Shown one piece after another: positions 20,082 through 35,000 of a stretch of DNA of 64,000 nt (within the stretch, counting starts at the first letter, position 1; the number at the start of each line of letters is the position of its first letter). The notes beneath the pieces were generated by a model. It did not search any database, had not been told where the DNA came from, and saw nothing but the letters and a program-made list of their open reading frames with translations. Made by a program: the position numbers and the translations under genes. This DNA comes from Apricaphanius iberus (lineage: Eukaryota > Chordata > Actinopteri > Cyprinodontiformes > Aphaniidae), in assembly GCA_028564705.1 (NCBI GenBank), contig JAPXFQ010002662.1:1426001-1490000 (forward strand). Reading direction: 5' to 3'.

Positions 20082-23000
20082 CTGCAAGAAGGCAAAAATG
20101 GCCTCATTAAGGACTGTACAGAATATCTTCCTGTATTTTACACCAGCACAATCATCTGGAAGCAGTTTTTTCTGTTCCCTTAACAGCAAAACTGTTGTCA
20201 GATACACCAATAGCTGGAAAACTAATGCAGATTTGACTGTATGAGGATTTTGACAAATGAAGCAAGCTTGTAGTACACAATTTCCTACAATGCCAGGGTT
20301 TGTTTGGAGGCACTGGTGTGAAAGGCCTCAAAACTCATGTTCATGGCACTAGCAGCATTAAATGGAAGCATATAAAATTAAAACATATTCACAGAATACA
20401 GACAACTCCAATTAATGACAACATTCACATAACCTTAAATTAAAGAAAAATAACCCCCCAAAAAAATGTCAAGCTTTAAAAATCAGTTGTTTGCATCCAA
20501 ACGTTATTTAATATTCACAACCAAATTAAAAAAATTCAAGATCATCTATTTGTTTTCATCAAACTAAACAGTGGATACAGTATTTTCAGATTTAATGTGC
20601 CACATTTCAAACAATGAAAATGAGCCAGAGAGCGAAATATCTTAGTGCTAAGAGTAGGTAACTTGGAATATCAGTCTGAAGAAGTCCACTCCCATGAGTC
20701 ACAGGCATTCAAATTTAGATCGATGTTGAAAGCAGAGAGATTACGTTGTCATTTATTACAGAAAACAACATAATTTATTTAATGATTGTCAAATGAGAAG
20801 AAGGAAAGGAGCACAGAGCTAAAAAAAAAGCATTCTGACATGTAGTCTCATCCAAAATTAGGAATGAGTTTGAAGGTTAGATGTTAAAGTGATAAAAGTT
20901 TGAAAATGTTGCAAGTTAAACAGAACGCAAGGGAGAGCAAACCTGCTAAAATAACTTCTGCTTAGAGACAGAGAAATACTAAGCAAATATGGAAAATAAA
21001 AGGTTTTGAGTGAGTGACAAGGTGGTGTAGTGTATACCCTCAGTCTGTTCAGCAGTGGTCTCGACATGCAGCCCTTCTCCAATATCTTCGACTAGGACCT
21101 GGGAAGAGTCCACCAGCTCCGCTGCACAATTAGCAGAGGGGCCAACTTCAGCTGGATGACCAGCTGCTACGTCTTTAGCAGCGACTGTTTCGGCCTTTAC
21201 AGGCCCATCGGCAGCTTTTTCACAGGATTCTTCAGCAGGATCCCCCAAGTCATCACCACGTTCTGTAAGAACATCTACTGCTTTTAAATGAGAATTAGAG
21301 CGGGCTTTTTCTGGAATTTCACTTTGTGACACAACTACAGCTGGAAATTCATACTGGGCATCAGTGATAGGAGCAGCATCGATAGACAATTCTGATTTGG
21401 TAAGCTCAGTTGCATCCTTAGAAGCAGTAGGGATCACAAAGACTGACTGTTGAGAATTATCTCTAGGGGGCTTAACTACAGCTTTAAAAGCGTCTTCCTC
21501 CACATTAGTAATGCCCTTAGTCACTCCAGTAACTTCAAGCTCTTCATTTTCTCCCCGTTTGCGGCCAGGTTGTTGCAATTCTAAAGAAAAGCTTCTATTT
21601 TCCGTTTCTACCACTAACATCTTATCTTCAGGGTCGCATTCTGAGTCGGTATCAGAGTCACTGGATGAGGAAGATGACAGTTCTTCAGCTCCAAGCATAG
21701 ATGTGAACATAGCTGCTTTTGCATCATCATTCATGGTCATAGCAGGGGCTGGGACTTTTCCTGGTACTGAGCCTTTACTACTTGCCTCTACAGAAGCTTC
21801 TTCAACTGGCAGAAAAACTGGTGGAGCTTCATTAGCAAGTATCTTTGAAACAATTTCTTTGCTTTGATATGGATCAGTTGAACAAGTGACATTCACAGAC
21901 TCTGCTCCAACAGGTTTAGTGGAAGCAGTGACAGATGCTGCAGGTATTTGTGATGAAGCATTGCAGTGGATCGGCTCTTTAGGTACCCCCGAGAAGGGTA
22001 GCAAAATTCCAGGATCCGAAAATTTAGCCGGAAAGGCAACTGTTGTCTTGTAAGTCCATAGGGCTGCCCTGTCATCTTCACCTCCTGAGGAAATAGTTAT
22101 TGTACAAAAATAGGTCCAGGTTACTAAACTAAGTTGTTTATGTATATATATATATATATATTTATATATTTGCTAAAAACTTGACTTTACACTTTTTATG
22201 CAGCATTTACTGGAAATTTATACTAAAAGGACCACAGGATATATATTAACACAATTCTTTGTATTAACTGTATAATCAAACCAAGTAATTTGGTAAATAG
22301 CCAGTTTGATTGCCTAGTAAATTGCCTGCTTTTGTATTTCAATCAGAGGACCACAAATGACCAATAGTAGAGCTGCACAATATACAAAGTCACAGTCATA
22401 AGCACAGTATCAGTGTGTGCAATATTGCTAGGGGTGGTCCTGGGGTGGGCCAGTGTCACAGTAACAGCAAGGTTGCCCCCTGACCCCCTCTCTGCTGAGA
22501 GTAGATCCGCAGGCATATCAAGTACTACAGTTCAGTTTTGTACTGTAATTCAAGAATTAGTTTTTTGTTGTTTAAAAATGTACTTAGCATTAAAACGTAT
22601 TGACCTGAAGTTGAAAAGAGATATTGAGACAATTGATCTTTCATGTCACTGAAACACATGTTCATCTGATTATTAAATGATCCTTCGTGCTAGCTTTGAA
22701 CTCTTCCCATCCCCATGCTTTACAGTTGTTATGGTGTTCTTGGGATGCAACCAAGGGGCAAAATCCGCCTGCAGAATGTGAAGCCAACCAGGAAGTGGTA
22801 AAAATTGCAGGTCCCCCCCTCATCCCCTGGGGGCTGGCTGCAAAAAGGAGCTAATTCCCATTGACTTCAATGTTAAAAAGGCCAACTTTTTAACAGGAAG
22901 CAGCCTGGCTGTTGTAACGCTCAGACTAGCAGTTTTCTAGCAAACTGGATATGTTTTCCCTGTGAGAGGAACAGCTCGCAGAATCATTGAAAAAATGCAG

Positions 23001-26000
23001 ATTAGGATTTAATGTACTGTGCAACAGAGCATCGGAATTTGTTCAAGGAAAATGAATGCGAAAACCTGAAGGGTAACTAAACCCCCAAACAATTCTGTTT
23101 GCTTATTAAACTGCATAAATGGGTCTTTACCAATGCAATCTTTCAGTTTCTGGGCATTTATTTGACATTTTCGTGTAAACTTGTTAAATTCTACACTTTT
23201 TGGTCTAAACACATCTTAGTGCTGCCCCCTTAGGGTTGATGCAAGATTACTGCATTTATGTTACATATGCACAAAAAATATTCTGGAAAACTATCTTGCA
23301 CTGCTCATTTTACACTGTTAACTGTGTTCAGGTCCGAAAAAATAGATTACCGTGAACTTCACAGTTCACTTGTGTTTTAATTGTTCTTAATGAAAATTTG
23401 TTCCTAATAATTTATTTAGGTGAAAGTAATAGCCAAATATAATTATTAATAAAAATGATTAATCGATTAATCGTAAAAAATAATCAGAATAATCGATTAT
23501 GAAAATGATTGTCAGTTGCAGCCCTAGTGGCACTAGTTTGAAATGTGATATATTTGGACCATTTACAATACAGAGGGGTATATACTGTTAAGATAATAGA
23601 GAAACTTTGTTGAAATCATAGGGACAGCTGCAATGAGTAGGGATCATTTTTTTTCCCTTTTACATGGCAAATATGTTGTGTTTTTGAAAACATTAGGGTG
23701 TACATCATGATAAGGAACATTTACAGTACATACATTTAACTTTGTTTTACAGTTGTGCATGCTCAGACATTTGTATGGATAACTAGCTTCTAATTAAGTT
23801 TTTTCTTCGGCTTGGCTTCATCCCAGTATATGATGTAGATCCAGTTGGCCATGGAAAGCTAAAATATTTTGTGACGTGGTTTCTGGTAAAAAGGATTTGA
23901 AAACCACTGCTATAATCTATCAATAAAAAAAAAATACTTTTAAACAACTAATAATAATAATAATAATACATGTGCATCTGTTAAAACAGATTCGTTTTAT
24001 ATAGTGTTTACTTATATTTTACTTTACTAGAGACAATCCTGTGTTCCTATCAGTCAATAGCAGTGGCAGCGCCGGTTTCGGGCAGCACTAACTGACCACG
24101 CTGAGACAGCAGCTCGACTTGATGTGGTTTGGGGCCGCTGAGGTCCATAAAACCCCCCTATACCTTCGGTGACGGTGGTGGAGAGAAATAATCCACCTCA
24201 AAAGATTGATCAGTCGCGAAAACACCAACGTCGCTTCGGTCACTGTCCAGTTTTCAGTGTCAGATTTAGCTAGCCGTCACAGTCACTGTCCTCCTGACCA
24301 CAACCCCTGTTCGCGCCTCCACTTATCCTCCACACTTGGCCCCTCGGTACCTCCTGGCCCTGCCCACTGTGGTTGTATTTTTCAAATGCAGTCTACGGGT
24401 GAGTTAATGCTTTTTAATGGGGTTCAGTTACACTTACAACTAATGTGAGCAAGCGGTAATTTTGTGTTCAAGTGTTCAATAACGTACCAACTATTGGCCA
24501 TAAAGTCCAAAAATCACATTTGTGCTATTTTTCTACTACTACATACCTAGATCTTTCAACCTCCTTTAAAATCATATATGCAGCAGAATGACAAGCACAA
24601 CAGACTTTAAAAGCCTGTAAAAACCCTTGCAGAAGACACCACAGCCCCTCAGAGAAGCTCAGAACTAACAAGGGAATTTTGCTGACAATTCAGAACAAAA
24701 CATTGGTTAAATGAAGGAGTTTGGTGGCAGATACTGCAAGTCGTTGCCCCGATTAACTCCGATTATATGGATATAAGCTGATCACGAATTGAGGTAAACT
24801 TCTCCCTAAGGACTTCAAGTGGCTCCAAACTTTGTCTGGGTGAGTAAATGCACATAATGCATGCATAAATAATGTCGAGGTTCCAAAAAATTGTACTTTC
24901 ACTTTAAATGTGTAAAACAACATTTATGAATGGGGAAAGTTTACAGCATTTTTAGGTTAGTGATATTATTCATATGCTATTTAAAATGAATAAACTGTGT
25001 TGTTACACTAAATGACCTCAAAGGAAAAAAATGACTAATTTCAGGGTAGTTTTACCTTGACTGGTGCTAGTTTAAAAAAAAACTTTGGGGTGAATGTTGT
25101 TCTCCGTCCAACAGAAAGCATGTGACATTGGCGTGACTCCTTAAAACTAGTTTATACTTCTCCATCAACAAGTTTGCAACCAGACGCAAAAGTATTGACA
25201 AATGTTTTCCTTTGATAGGAATATGGGTATAAATTATGGATGGATTGATGGACGGATAATAAAATTAACACTTTAATTTTGTAGTCTAAGAAAGTTTAGG
25301 TAGGCATACAAATATTATTTATAACTTTATGCATTTTTTCTTAAACAACTATGTGACATGTAAACAATGCTTCTGTATAATTTAAAAGGGAGACATAGAG
25401 TAGCCTATATCTATCATTCTATAAATTTACTGTAGATTGTTGGAGAAAGACACAGTTAAAAGACTATTATACATAAAACCAGAAATGATAAAAATACTTG
25501 AAATATTTTTTTTATCCTCATAATGACCATCTAGCTGAGCTTTAAAATGTTAAAAGTGTTCTTCTGTTTTTTTGTTGTTAGAGGTGCTATGTTATGGTAA
25601 GACAAATTTTTGATAAATAAAAACAAATATCTGACATGGATATACTATTGGAAACATTTATTATTAAAACTTATACCATGGTCTGGGTGAATACTCGATT
25701 CTGATTGGCTGGAGGGTGTACATTAAAAAGTGATAATGTACACCTAGGAAAGGCGTCCCGTGAAATTGCCTGATGACAGTTCTAAATTATTGCGCTTGCT
25801 CAAATGGCAACGGAGTCTCAACGTTATTTACATCATCCTCTGGACACACACAAGCAGTAAGTAGTGTACTGGCCTTCTGAAATGATATTTTGCATCACGT
25901 AATGTAACGTAAAGCCATCATCTGGCTTCCCCTCACAGATAATTCGCTGTGGTCGGCTCGCTCTGGCCACATTGCTTGGCAACGCCTGTATACGGGAGAT

Positions 26001-29000
26001 ATTAAATAGTGCGCTCGACTTATATAAAAACCCTCACGATTTTAGCTGTAAAACACATTAAAGTATTACTAATTGATTAAATATGTCTTTCTTTCGTGAG
26101 AGATCATGGTATAAGCGGGATAATGCCCTTCGAGGTGTACATTATCAGAAAATAATGGACTTCGCGGAAGCAACCGTCCGACGCGAACGAAATATATTCG
26201 AAATATATTCGAAATATCGAATCGTTGATATTATAATCGTAATCGAATTGTGAGACTTGTGAAGATTCACACCTCTAGAGGAGCTGGTTCTAACAAAGGG
26301 GCTAGTAGAACATAAGTGTTTCTAGTGAAAAAAGCCTTAGAAGCGGGTGAAGCTGTGCAGAGTAAAGCCTACTCCCTAAAAAATCAAATCAACTTGGGTT
26401 TTGTTTTAAGCCAACACCAGGGTAACTATTGAACCAACCAAGCAGCACTTAATTTTACCCAAGAAAATGGGTTATGCATTTAACCCAACAGATGGGTTAG
26501 ATGTTTAATTTAAATGCTGGTTAAAATTAATGCATTGGTCCGCCTGTGGCTGCTGCACACTGGGGAGCTCTGGAAGTATGCATCTCCGAGCTCCTTCATG
26601 TCTGCGTTGATTGCTGTAGGACAGATTGATGGCTCCTTACACCAGGTATCAATAACTTCTTCATCTTCGTTTCTTTTTTCCTTCTTGTTATCTCAATTTC
26701 GTGTCCATAACTTAAAGAAATTAAACCCACAGTAATCATAAATAAAGATTTCTAATTACATATATATCAAGTGGAGTACTATAGCAAAGCTGTAATTCTC
26801 TGCTTAAGAAAGTAAATCTGTTGGGCTCGTACTTGGCACTCAGACACCAATTCTGAGTAGCAAACTGCTAGAGGACACGTAAAAAAAAAAAATAAAAAAA
26901 AGAGTTTTGCAGGTTATTTACTGTATTTTGACAGATTTTGCTGTCATTTAAAAATGTTCTGTTTATTTCTTTTTAGAAATTGCAAGAAAACAACCTTTTC
27001 GGCCTGCTGTTGTTCAATTTTGAAATTAGAGATCAAAATCTTAAGTCCTTTTAATGTTTAAAATGTTATGTCACAAACACTTTCGAGTTTAGCTGAGGAG
27101 CTAAAAAGCAGACCAAAGTTTCCATTAAAGTTTGACATGCTGAAAACGGCAACAAACGGCAATTACATAAAACAAATCGCGCACAGAACACTAAGTATAT
27201 TAAATATTAAATGATTGACAGATAATACTTATCCTAAACTTACCATCCAAGTCCATAAACAGGAAAAAAATAATTGACGATCAGAGCAGGCAGCTGTTAT
27301 CCATGCGCATAGGCAAGTAAGACCTGCTGTTTCAGTGACAATGATCGGTCAAATGAGGATCAGTGATACTCTACAATAATGTTTTGCGGACAAGATGGAG
27401 CCCCCCCTCTGGGCTACCCTCACGTTGTAGTCAATGAGTGTATTTCCACTGCTAACGCCGAGTGGCACCAGCCACCAAAAAAAGCCTGCAGTCAATCAAC
27501 ACAAAGCACACAACCAGGATACCGAACACGCACAACACCTGTTTTTCAAAAGAAATTAATAAAGCTGACTCATCATTAAATGATTGCACACTAATGAATT
27601 AAAATAAGCCATAAATATAACTTCTTTAAAATCAATGTACTCACCTAATGTCAAACAAGAATGTGGATATGTTTTGACACAAAATAAAGAGAGGTAGATT
27701 AAACTGTTGTTTTCTGTTTGTCTTCTATGGAATGAATGTTTTTGGTACAACTTCTGCATTTATTACTGCCTTTTATAGCGAGATCTTGCAATTCCCATGC
27801 ATGCTTCTTTGAGCACCTCTGAGCTTCGGACCATTATGAATTATTTCATGTTTAATTCTGACTTTTTTGGTGTTGCTTTGAGTTTAAAAATACAAAAAAT
27901 AGAAATTAAAAGACAACAATTTTCTCATTCTTCATTTTTCAAAAAACATGTTAGTATTGATTTTAAACAAAAATGTTTACAGTCCATCAAATTGGAGAAA
28001 AGCAAAAATGTATGTGGGGTTTTTTCTGAAATAAATATATATATTTGGTTTCAACAATATTATTATGTGTAGTCATCAAGACCTATCGTTGTGCAACTTA
28101 AGTATTAAGTCATCTTAAACTGGAATAAGTACTTTTTTCATTATTTTATTCAGCTTTAATACATATATTCATATATATTCTATATTAATGGCTTTTTTTC
28201 TGGAGGTGAATTGCTTTGGGTGTTACAAACATCAGTTATAAGTCGTATTTCAGTTAGCCTCATTAGATATTTTTTTACAGAGAAAAATAGAAAATATGTC
28301 TGTGTTCCATAATCATTTTCATGGTAGGGATACTGCTTTCACTTACACAGAAATAACTATTATATTGATACATGTAAGCACTAAACCAACCAACAGAAGA
28401 AATTTGCCTTACCCTTGTCTGGATCCTTTGTAATTTTCACTGGTTTTGTTGACTCTCTGGCTTCATTGCAGAACCAAGCTACTGGGTGACACCTCAGAGT
28501 GCCCCAGCTCTCAAACTGGAGACAAAAAAAGAAAAAGTAAACAGTTTTGTTTACAATGACTTTACAAAAAATATGATGCCACATAGCTGTTTTATAACCA
28601 AAACCTGATTAAATATAAAGCTCCAGCAAGCTCTACTGCCTTTCAGATTAGGCAGAATTACACAAACAAAACAAGGGAAACATTTGCATTTAGCACAATC
28701 CAGTCTATTGCAATGTCAGAAACCTCAGAAGAGACAGGTGGGCAGCTCACCAATTGCATCAATCAATGACTATATGACACACAGACCAGAGTTTATGAGA
28801 CTGATGGACTGTGTGACCAGGTAGTCAGAAGCACAAACACCACAGAGGACTCTACTTCCATTATTTTTTACTCTGTACACCTCTGAGCTCCATTGGAAGA
28901 CAAATTCTTGCCATCTGCAGTACTACTCTGCAGTTGTCGGCTGTATGAGAGATTGACATTTCATTTCAACCCCAACTTCACAGAAATCTTGTTTTGTGGT

Positions 29001-32000
29001 GCAGCTGCTCTCTATGAGGTTTACAGGAGATGCGCTTGTGAAGCTGCAGAAACAGGGAATCCACCCCCTTTGCTCTCAATCCACATGTTTAATTTCTGCT
29101 CTCTGGGCTAACAAAATGGAGAAACTTCGGCTCTCAACTCTTAAAAACTCAGACTTCCAAGGATATGCTGCACTCTGCTTCAACTTCTCTTGGTGAGCAG
29201 AGCACAGAGGATGCATTTCTGATGTAGTTCCAGTTCATGAACTTGTTCGAGACGCTTGCCACGCGGAGCTCTCTGACATAACGCTGGTGCAAAGACAAGT
29301 GGAAGCAGAGAAGAATAAAAACAACAAGCATGCACGCTACAAACTTTAGCAGAATCATTTAGACAGCCATTAGCACGATTCTAAGAGGGCAAAAGAAATA
29401 GACAGGGTATTTGCTACTTTTATTGCTGTTGACATGGGATCCTTTTCTGTTGCAGAAAACACCAGGTTTCAGGAAATGCTGAGAGTACTTGAGCCCCGTT
29501 ACAATATTCCTTCACAAACCTATTTTACCGATACAGCAATTCCTGCTTTGTACAAGGAGATAAAAGCCAAAAATAGATAGTTTCAGCAGCCCGCACTATT
29601 GCTCTGGCGTCAGATAGCTGGATGTCAAGAGCTACACAGAGCTACCTGACCGTCACCACAAATTATGTTGATCGCGAATGGCAGATGAAAAGCAGTGTTT
29701 TGCAGACACACCTCATTCAAAGTAATGCTACTGACGACTTAGCCAAAGGTAGGTAGAACTCCTCCCATGATATGATGGAAAGATGAAAGATACCTTGAAA
29801 AGCAAGTTGCAGAGTGTATGCCATGTATGGCCGACAACACTGTGAAGAAGAGTATGAAGAACATTCAGAATCTATCTCAGGAAGATAAAATGACTGAAAA
29901 TATTGTTGCAGTCACAAAAAACCCTAAAAACTGTGACAATCATAATTGTGAAGCGTCAACTCCAATAGTATCCATGATCCTGCAACTTAAAATGAAAAAT
30001 CCTGAACTTTATGGCACAGTCTGATGATGACAGCCCAGCAGTGAGATATGAAAGAAAAAACATCACGGATGACCTGGAGCAGAGATACAGTGATCCTGCC
30101 CTTCAGAATTACGTACACAAGTGCACAGCCTTAGAACCTCTATTCGAGTCTCTGCGACACTTGGATGATGTCACTCAGCTGAGCTATGGAGCATTCACCA
30201 AAGAGATTGTCCTGAGCATTGAATGAGTAGGTCATTATTTTATTATTTTTTGTAATAGTATAATGCAACTGCTTGATTGTTAAATAATATTTAAATAATA
30301 CAATTTCTACACCATAGAAGAAGTCGGCCATGAAGGAGTTGTATGGAAAACTGTTCATGATATTGTTGGCCAAGATCTCACAAAACATGGCCCCATCCAT
30401 TCTCCCCTGAATACAGTGCAGTCGTTGTTAGGGAAAAAATAATAATGTTGTATTATTATTTTCTCAGGGTGTATTTCTTTATCACATAGTTTAAATGTAC
30501 TTCTTAAATGTCATTTGGTTTCAACCATATGTTCCTTTGTATACACCCTGTTCTTTTAAGATGCTAATGAAGTTTGACCAAATAAAGAGAGACTGCAGTG
30601 TGAGGGCCTTTTGAGACGAGGAGACAGAGCTGTGTAATCAGGAGACTGAGCTGGGAGACTGTCTGAGAAGCTGAAAGGAGAACAGACAAACGGTCAACCA
30701 GAGTATCTTCCTGGTCTCCCTCTGCAGAACTTTACTTAATTCTATCTCCCACTGCAGAGCTAATTTAACTTCAATTTCTCTTCGACCCCTGTGTGTGATT
30801 CTTTCTAGGTTAAACCACTATTTTTTACCCTAACAGTCGTCTTGTCCTTACCCTTTGCAGAAAAGCATCCCCAAAGAATGTTGTTTCCACCTCCATGCTT
30901 CACAGTTGGGATGGTGTTCCCGGGGTTGTGCTTATCCCTCTTCTTTCTCGAAACTAGGGATGGGTATCGTTTAGGTTTTATCCGATACCGGTGCCAAACC
31001 GGTACTTTTGAAACGTTGCCGGTGCTTAAACGGTGCTTGAACCGGTGCTTGAAATGTTTTTTTTAGTAGTTCTGTCAAACAATGAAAATCTTTAATCTAA
31101 TTAATCACAGTAGCTGTGAATCAATTACCATTGCTAAATATGCCCCCCCAAAAAATACTAACTAGAACTTTCTGTGTAAATAAAGGGCCAAATCTAGATG
31201 CAGTTGCTCTTTAAAACAAATATAGAAAAAATCAGTTAACTCTTTGTTTTGAACTCCACATTCACAATTTATTTGTGGTCCCATAAGAATAATCACAAAT
31301 AGAGGCAGAACTAAGCCAAGTGTATAAATAAACATAACATTTGGATATCAGTAGTCTGTGATAAATATCACATAAATAAAATGTAATATAGACTTAGTAA
31401 TCAAATAACACAATTGATCATTTTCCAAAAGTAAACAGCAGATTCTTCAGTTCAACACAACAGGAAATAAACGCTCTTATTGTGAAGATGGACACAGCTA
31501 CTTCCGCTAATATTTTAGCACTAATTTAAGTCAGAAAACATCACCTTAACTGAATAATTTCGTTTTTTCAACGCAGCGGTATCTCACTATGAAATGTACT
31601 GAAACTATACAGTGAGCCAACATGCATAAATATAATTAAATACGAAGCATTTAAACGTTAAGCACCGCACACCCCAAAACTCTGACTGCACTGCACACAC
31701 AGCAAACACTGAAACGCACACACCGGAGCTGATATCCGAAGCTGACGGATAATTCCCACAGACAACTTAAAAACTTAAATCACCACAAAGCCAATAGGCC
31801 AATAATAATATACTCCCATGTCATTTAGGACCCCCAACACATGCTGCTGCACAACAATCCGTAGTTTGGCTGGTTAGGACAGAGAGCTGACTTGAATTAT
31901 AAACAGGGCGCTGTTCTTTGTATGCGTTCAATGCGTAAGACAAACACACACACACAAAAAAGTTAATTCTAGGAATTAATCCACCCGCGTTGGTACGTTA

Positions 32001-35000
32001 ATTTCCATAACCCTTATTTTTAGCAGTTTTTTTGCACAGAGATAGCCATGTTTACCTTATTGCTATTGACTGATGGCACGCCCAGAGTCTAGTGTTTGAC
32101 ATCTCAGGGGAGAAAAAGGACCGAAATAAGGCACCGAAATGTACGCTACTTTTCGGTCTGGTTACTACCGTTCATGTCGGAACCGGTGCCGTAATGGCAC
32201 TGGATATCGGTACTCATCCCTACTCGAAACAAGGCGAGTAGAATTTAGACTAAAAAGCTCCACTTTTGTCTCATCAGACCACATGACCTTCTCCTATTCC
32301 TCCTCTGGATCATCCAGATGGTCAGTGGCAAACTTTAGATGGGCCTTGACATGCGCTGGCTTGAGCAGGGGGACCTTGCGTCCACTGCAGGATTATAATC
32401 CATGACTAGAGGGTTGGCACAGTGTTACTTGGTTGTACCTGGAACCTCGGTCCCAAGTGAGAGGGTGTTTTCCATAGCAGGTGACATTGTCACAGCAAGC
32501 AAATCTGTGCTGTCAGCGGAAAATGTGGGAATCCTCATTTTTCTAAAGAAAAACATGGAAATTGACTAAACTAAGTTTTGGTTTCTATTTAAATGGGCTT
32601 TGTACTTAAGTCGTTTTTGTTGTATATGCAGCCAAGTGCTAGCACTCCAGAGGATGAGTGTACAGGGTAGCTCAATCAGAGATAGGTTCATTTTAATATG
32701 TTGCTGAAAGTATAGCCCAGAAGGGTATAGTATAGGATTTATTTAGGAAAGAGCTATTTCTTTGAAATATACTGTTTTCCACAGATGAGTGATTTCTTCT
32801 TCAGGTAGATTTATTTTTTATTATTTGTAAAAAAAAACAAAAAAACATAGCCAATAAAGCCTATTAATACATCTCCAGGCTTTAAACAGAGCTCAAACCA
32901 ACACAGCTTAGTCCAGTAAGCAAATCTTTCCAGCCCAGTATATTAAAAAAAACATGGTGTTGTTTGCACCCATTTAGTGAACATTCTGAGATGCTAAAGA
33001 TCAAATAATTAGCCAAACAAGGCTGTTATAAGATTACATAAGCAGCTTGATATGTGCAGGGCTGTACAGTGCGAGCATGTCGTCGCATATGCGACTAAAA
33101 ATATATTAGTGCGAGTAGAAAAAATAAAATGGGCGCACAGATGCGAGTGCTGATTTCAACCCTTTCATTCGCATTTTGCTCATACATTAAGTCCATACAA
33201 TACAGACCAAAGTAGAGTAAAATGTTTGCGCACCTGTATAGGCTACAAATAATTGACAAGTCCCCCTTTGCATGTGCGCAAACTGTAAACAATCATGGCG
33301 TTGCCGCGTCTGAGAGCGTAAATGAAGTTTTCGTTCCGAAGTCAAAGTCCTCATCCGTTGAATGGAACTGGTTTGCTTTTTTAACAGACGACAAAGAGCA
33401 AACAAACAATATTTTCAATGTTTCCAAGGAGAGCGTCAAGGCAAGTGATCGCAACACCTTAAACTTGTTTACTCACGTACCAAACAATACAATGAGTCGT
33501 CTGGAAGTGAAAGGTATAAAGCCGACTGCAGCAGCAGTGGCTAGCGCTTTTTCTTCTTAATTCAGCAAGCGCTAGAAAAAATTATCATAAAACGTACCCC
33601 TACGACACAGACGGGAAACTATCCGTGCAGTTGCTCAGCTGCCTTTTTCCCCCCAAACACCTCCATTCCACGCATGTACGCTGAATGCGTACAGAGATGC
33701 AGGGAATATTAACAATATGTTTGGATGGATGGAAGAATAATTAGAACTGCTTATATTACAGTCTACCTTCATTATTTTATGTACAGCAGCACTTTCAATA
33801 CCGTTGTATTTTTACACTACATTGTTATCACTTACGTTTTTATTAGGCAGCTTTATGTGTGCCTGTTTATAATAACAGCATTCTGCAAAAAACATTTGAA
33901 CCAGTTAAAGCTGCATTTACCCCGTTGAATGAGGATTATTAATTGCCGTATTATAGATTGTCACAATATATCTTGCAAATATTTGCAGCTGCATATTAGT
34001 CTTTCATTTTAAAAGATTATATTTTATTCTATTTTCTGAATATCATATTTTAAAACTAAAGTAAGTTCATGTTTGCTTTCTGTTTTGTTAGACAAGTCAA
34101 GATTAAAATTTTATATGATACATTTAAATAAATGTATGATTTAGATGTATTTTTCATTGAGGTTATTTGAAAAATTAAAAATATTTATATATATACTGTA
34201 TATACATACAGTGTATATATAGTTTCATTCAGAACTTTCTGTGCATATCTATGATGTTTGATATGGGAAAGACGTGTCAGTATTTAAGCCCTGATTTGGT
34301 TATCCCTAATTTGAATTAATTTATTTATGTAATGTTTCTCTTCTTTAATGTGTAATTTAAGATTTTTTTGGTGATCATTTAAAAAAACCGTGATAGAATC
34401 GAAATCGTGATAATATAATTGAAAAATCGTGATATTCTATTTTTGACTGAAGATTTTGGTCAGTCAAAACTTCAAGGACAAGTCCTACAGTGGGTTAGGG
34501 TTAGGGAGGATTACAAGGTAAGCAAACACTGCTGAGTGTTTGTATGCTGCAGTGCCCTCCTATTACTGGTGGTTATAGATGAGATAAGGAAGGCCTATCT
34601 TGATCCCTAGAACATACTGGAGTTGGTGCAGCTGATGCTGGTGCTGCCCATTTCAGCTGCCCAGTGCGAGACGGGCTTCTCTGCACAGAACCGCATAAAA
34701 AGCTCCAAAAGAAGCAGCCTTGCGGTCTCCACCACTAAAGACCTCATGAGGATCACCTTGGAGGGGCCAAATCTAGAGGATTATGATCCAAGTCCTGCCT
34801 TGGACCGTTGGATGAATTCAGCAAAACGTGCCAGGCGACCTGACTATAAAAAAAATTGGGACAGGGATGTTCTGTGTATTTAATTTAATGTGATTTAATA
34901 ATAAAATTGTTATTTAAGAAATTTCATATTGCTCCTAAATTTTTTTCTGTGCTCCTAAATCTTTTAATTTAGGAGCACCTGTGCTCCTCATGAAAAAGCT

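Larger units (their letters stand above)
30300..32430 (-). mobile_element. Tc1 relic split by a solo LTR and a hAT element
   Basis: Pieces 30,365-30,425, 30,841-30,946 and 32,231-32,430 together follow the order of one Tc1 transposase gene on the minus strand (AGCATCCCCAAAGAATG, CATGCTTCACAGTTGGGATGGTG, GTCTCATCAGACCACATGACC, ATGCGCTGGCTTGAGCAGG are recognisable). Continuity resumes exactly across both insertions. The relic lacks visible ends. Confidence 0.8.

Noticed and set aside
20979..22004. A single-exon gene of 341 codons
   Set aside because: It starts at TTG, not ATG. The frame continues upstream to a good acceptor and downstream to a good donor, and the phases match ndufv3 exons 2 and 4, so it is an exon.
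29818..30024. Novel small protein gene
   Set aside because: The frames on either side read as hAT transposase; this piece is the decayed middle of it.
33222..33560. Host gene with a 112-codon open frame
   Set aside because: It lies inside an element with hAT ends and resembles a decayed BED-finger transposase N-terminus.
34491..34506. Telomere-like TTAGGG repeats
   Set aside because: Only two units; expected by chance and not an interstitial telomere.
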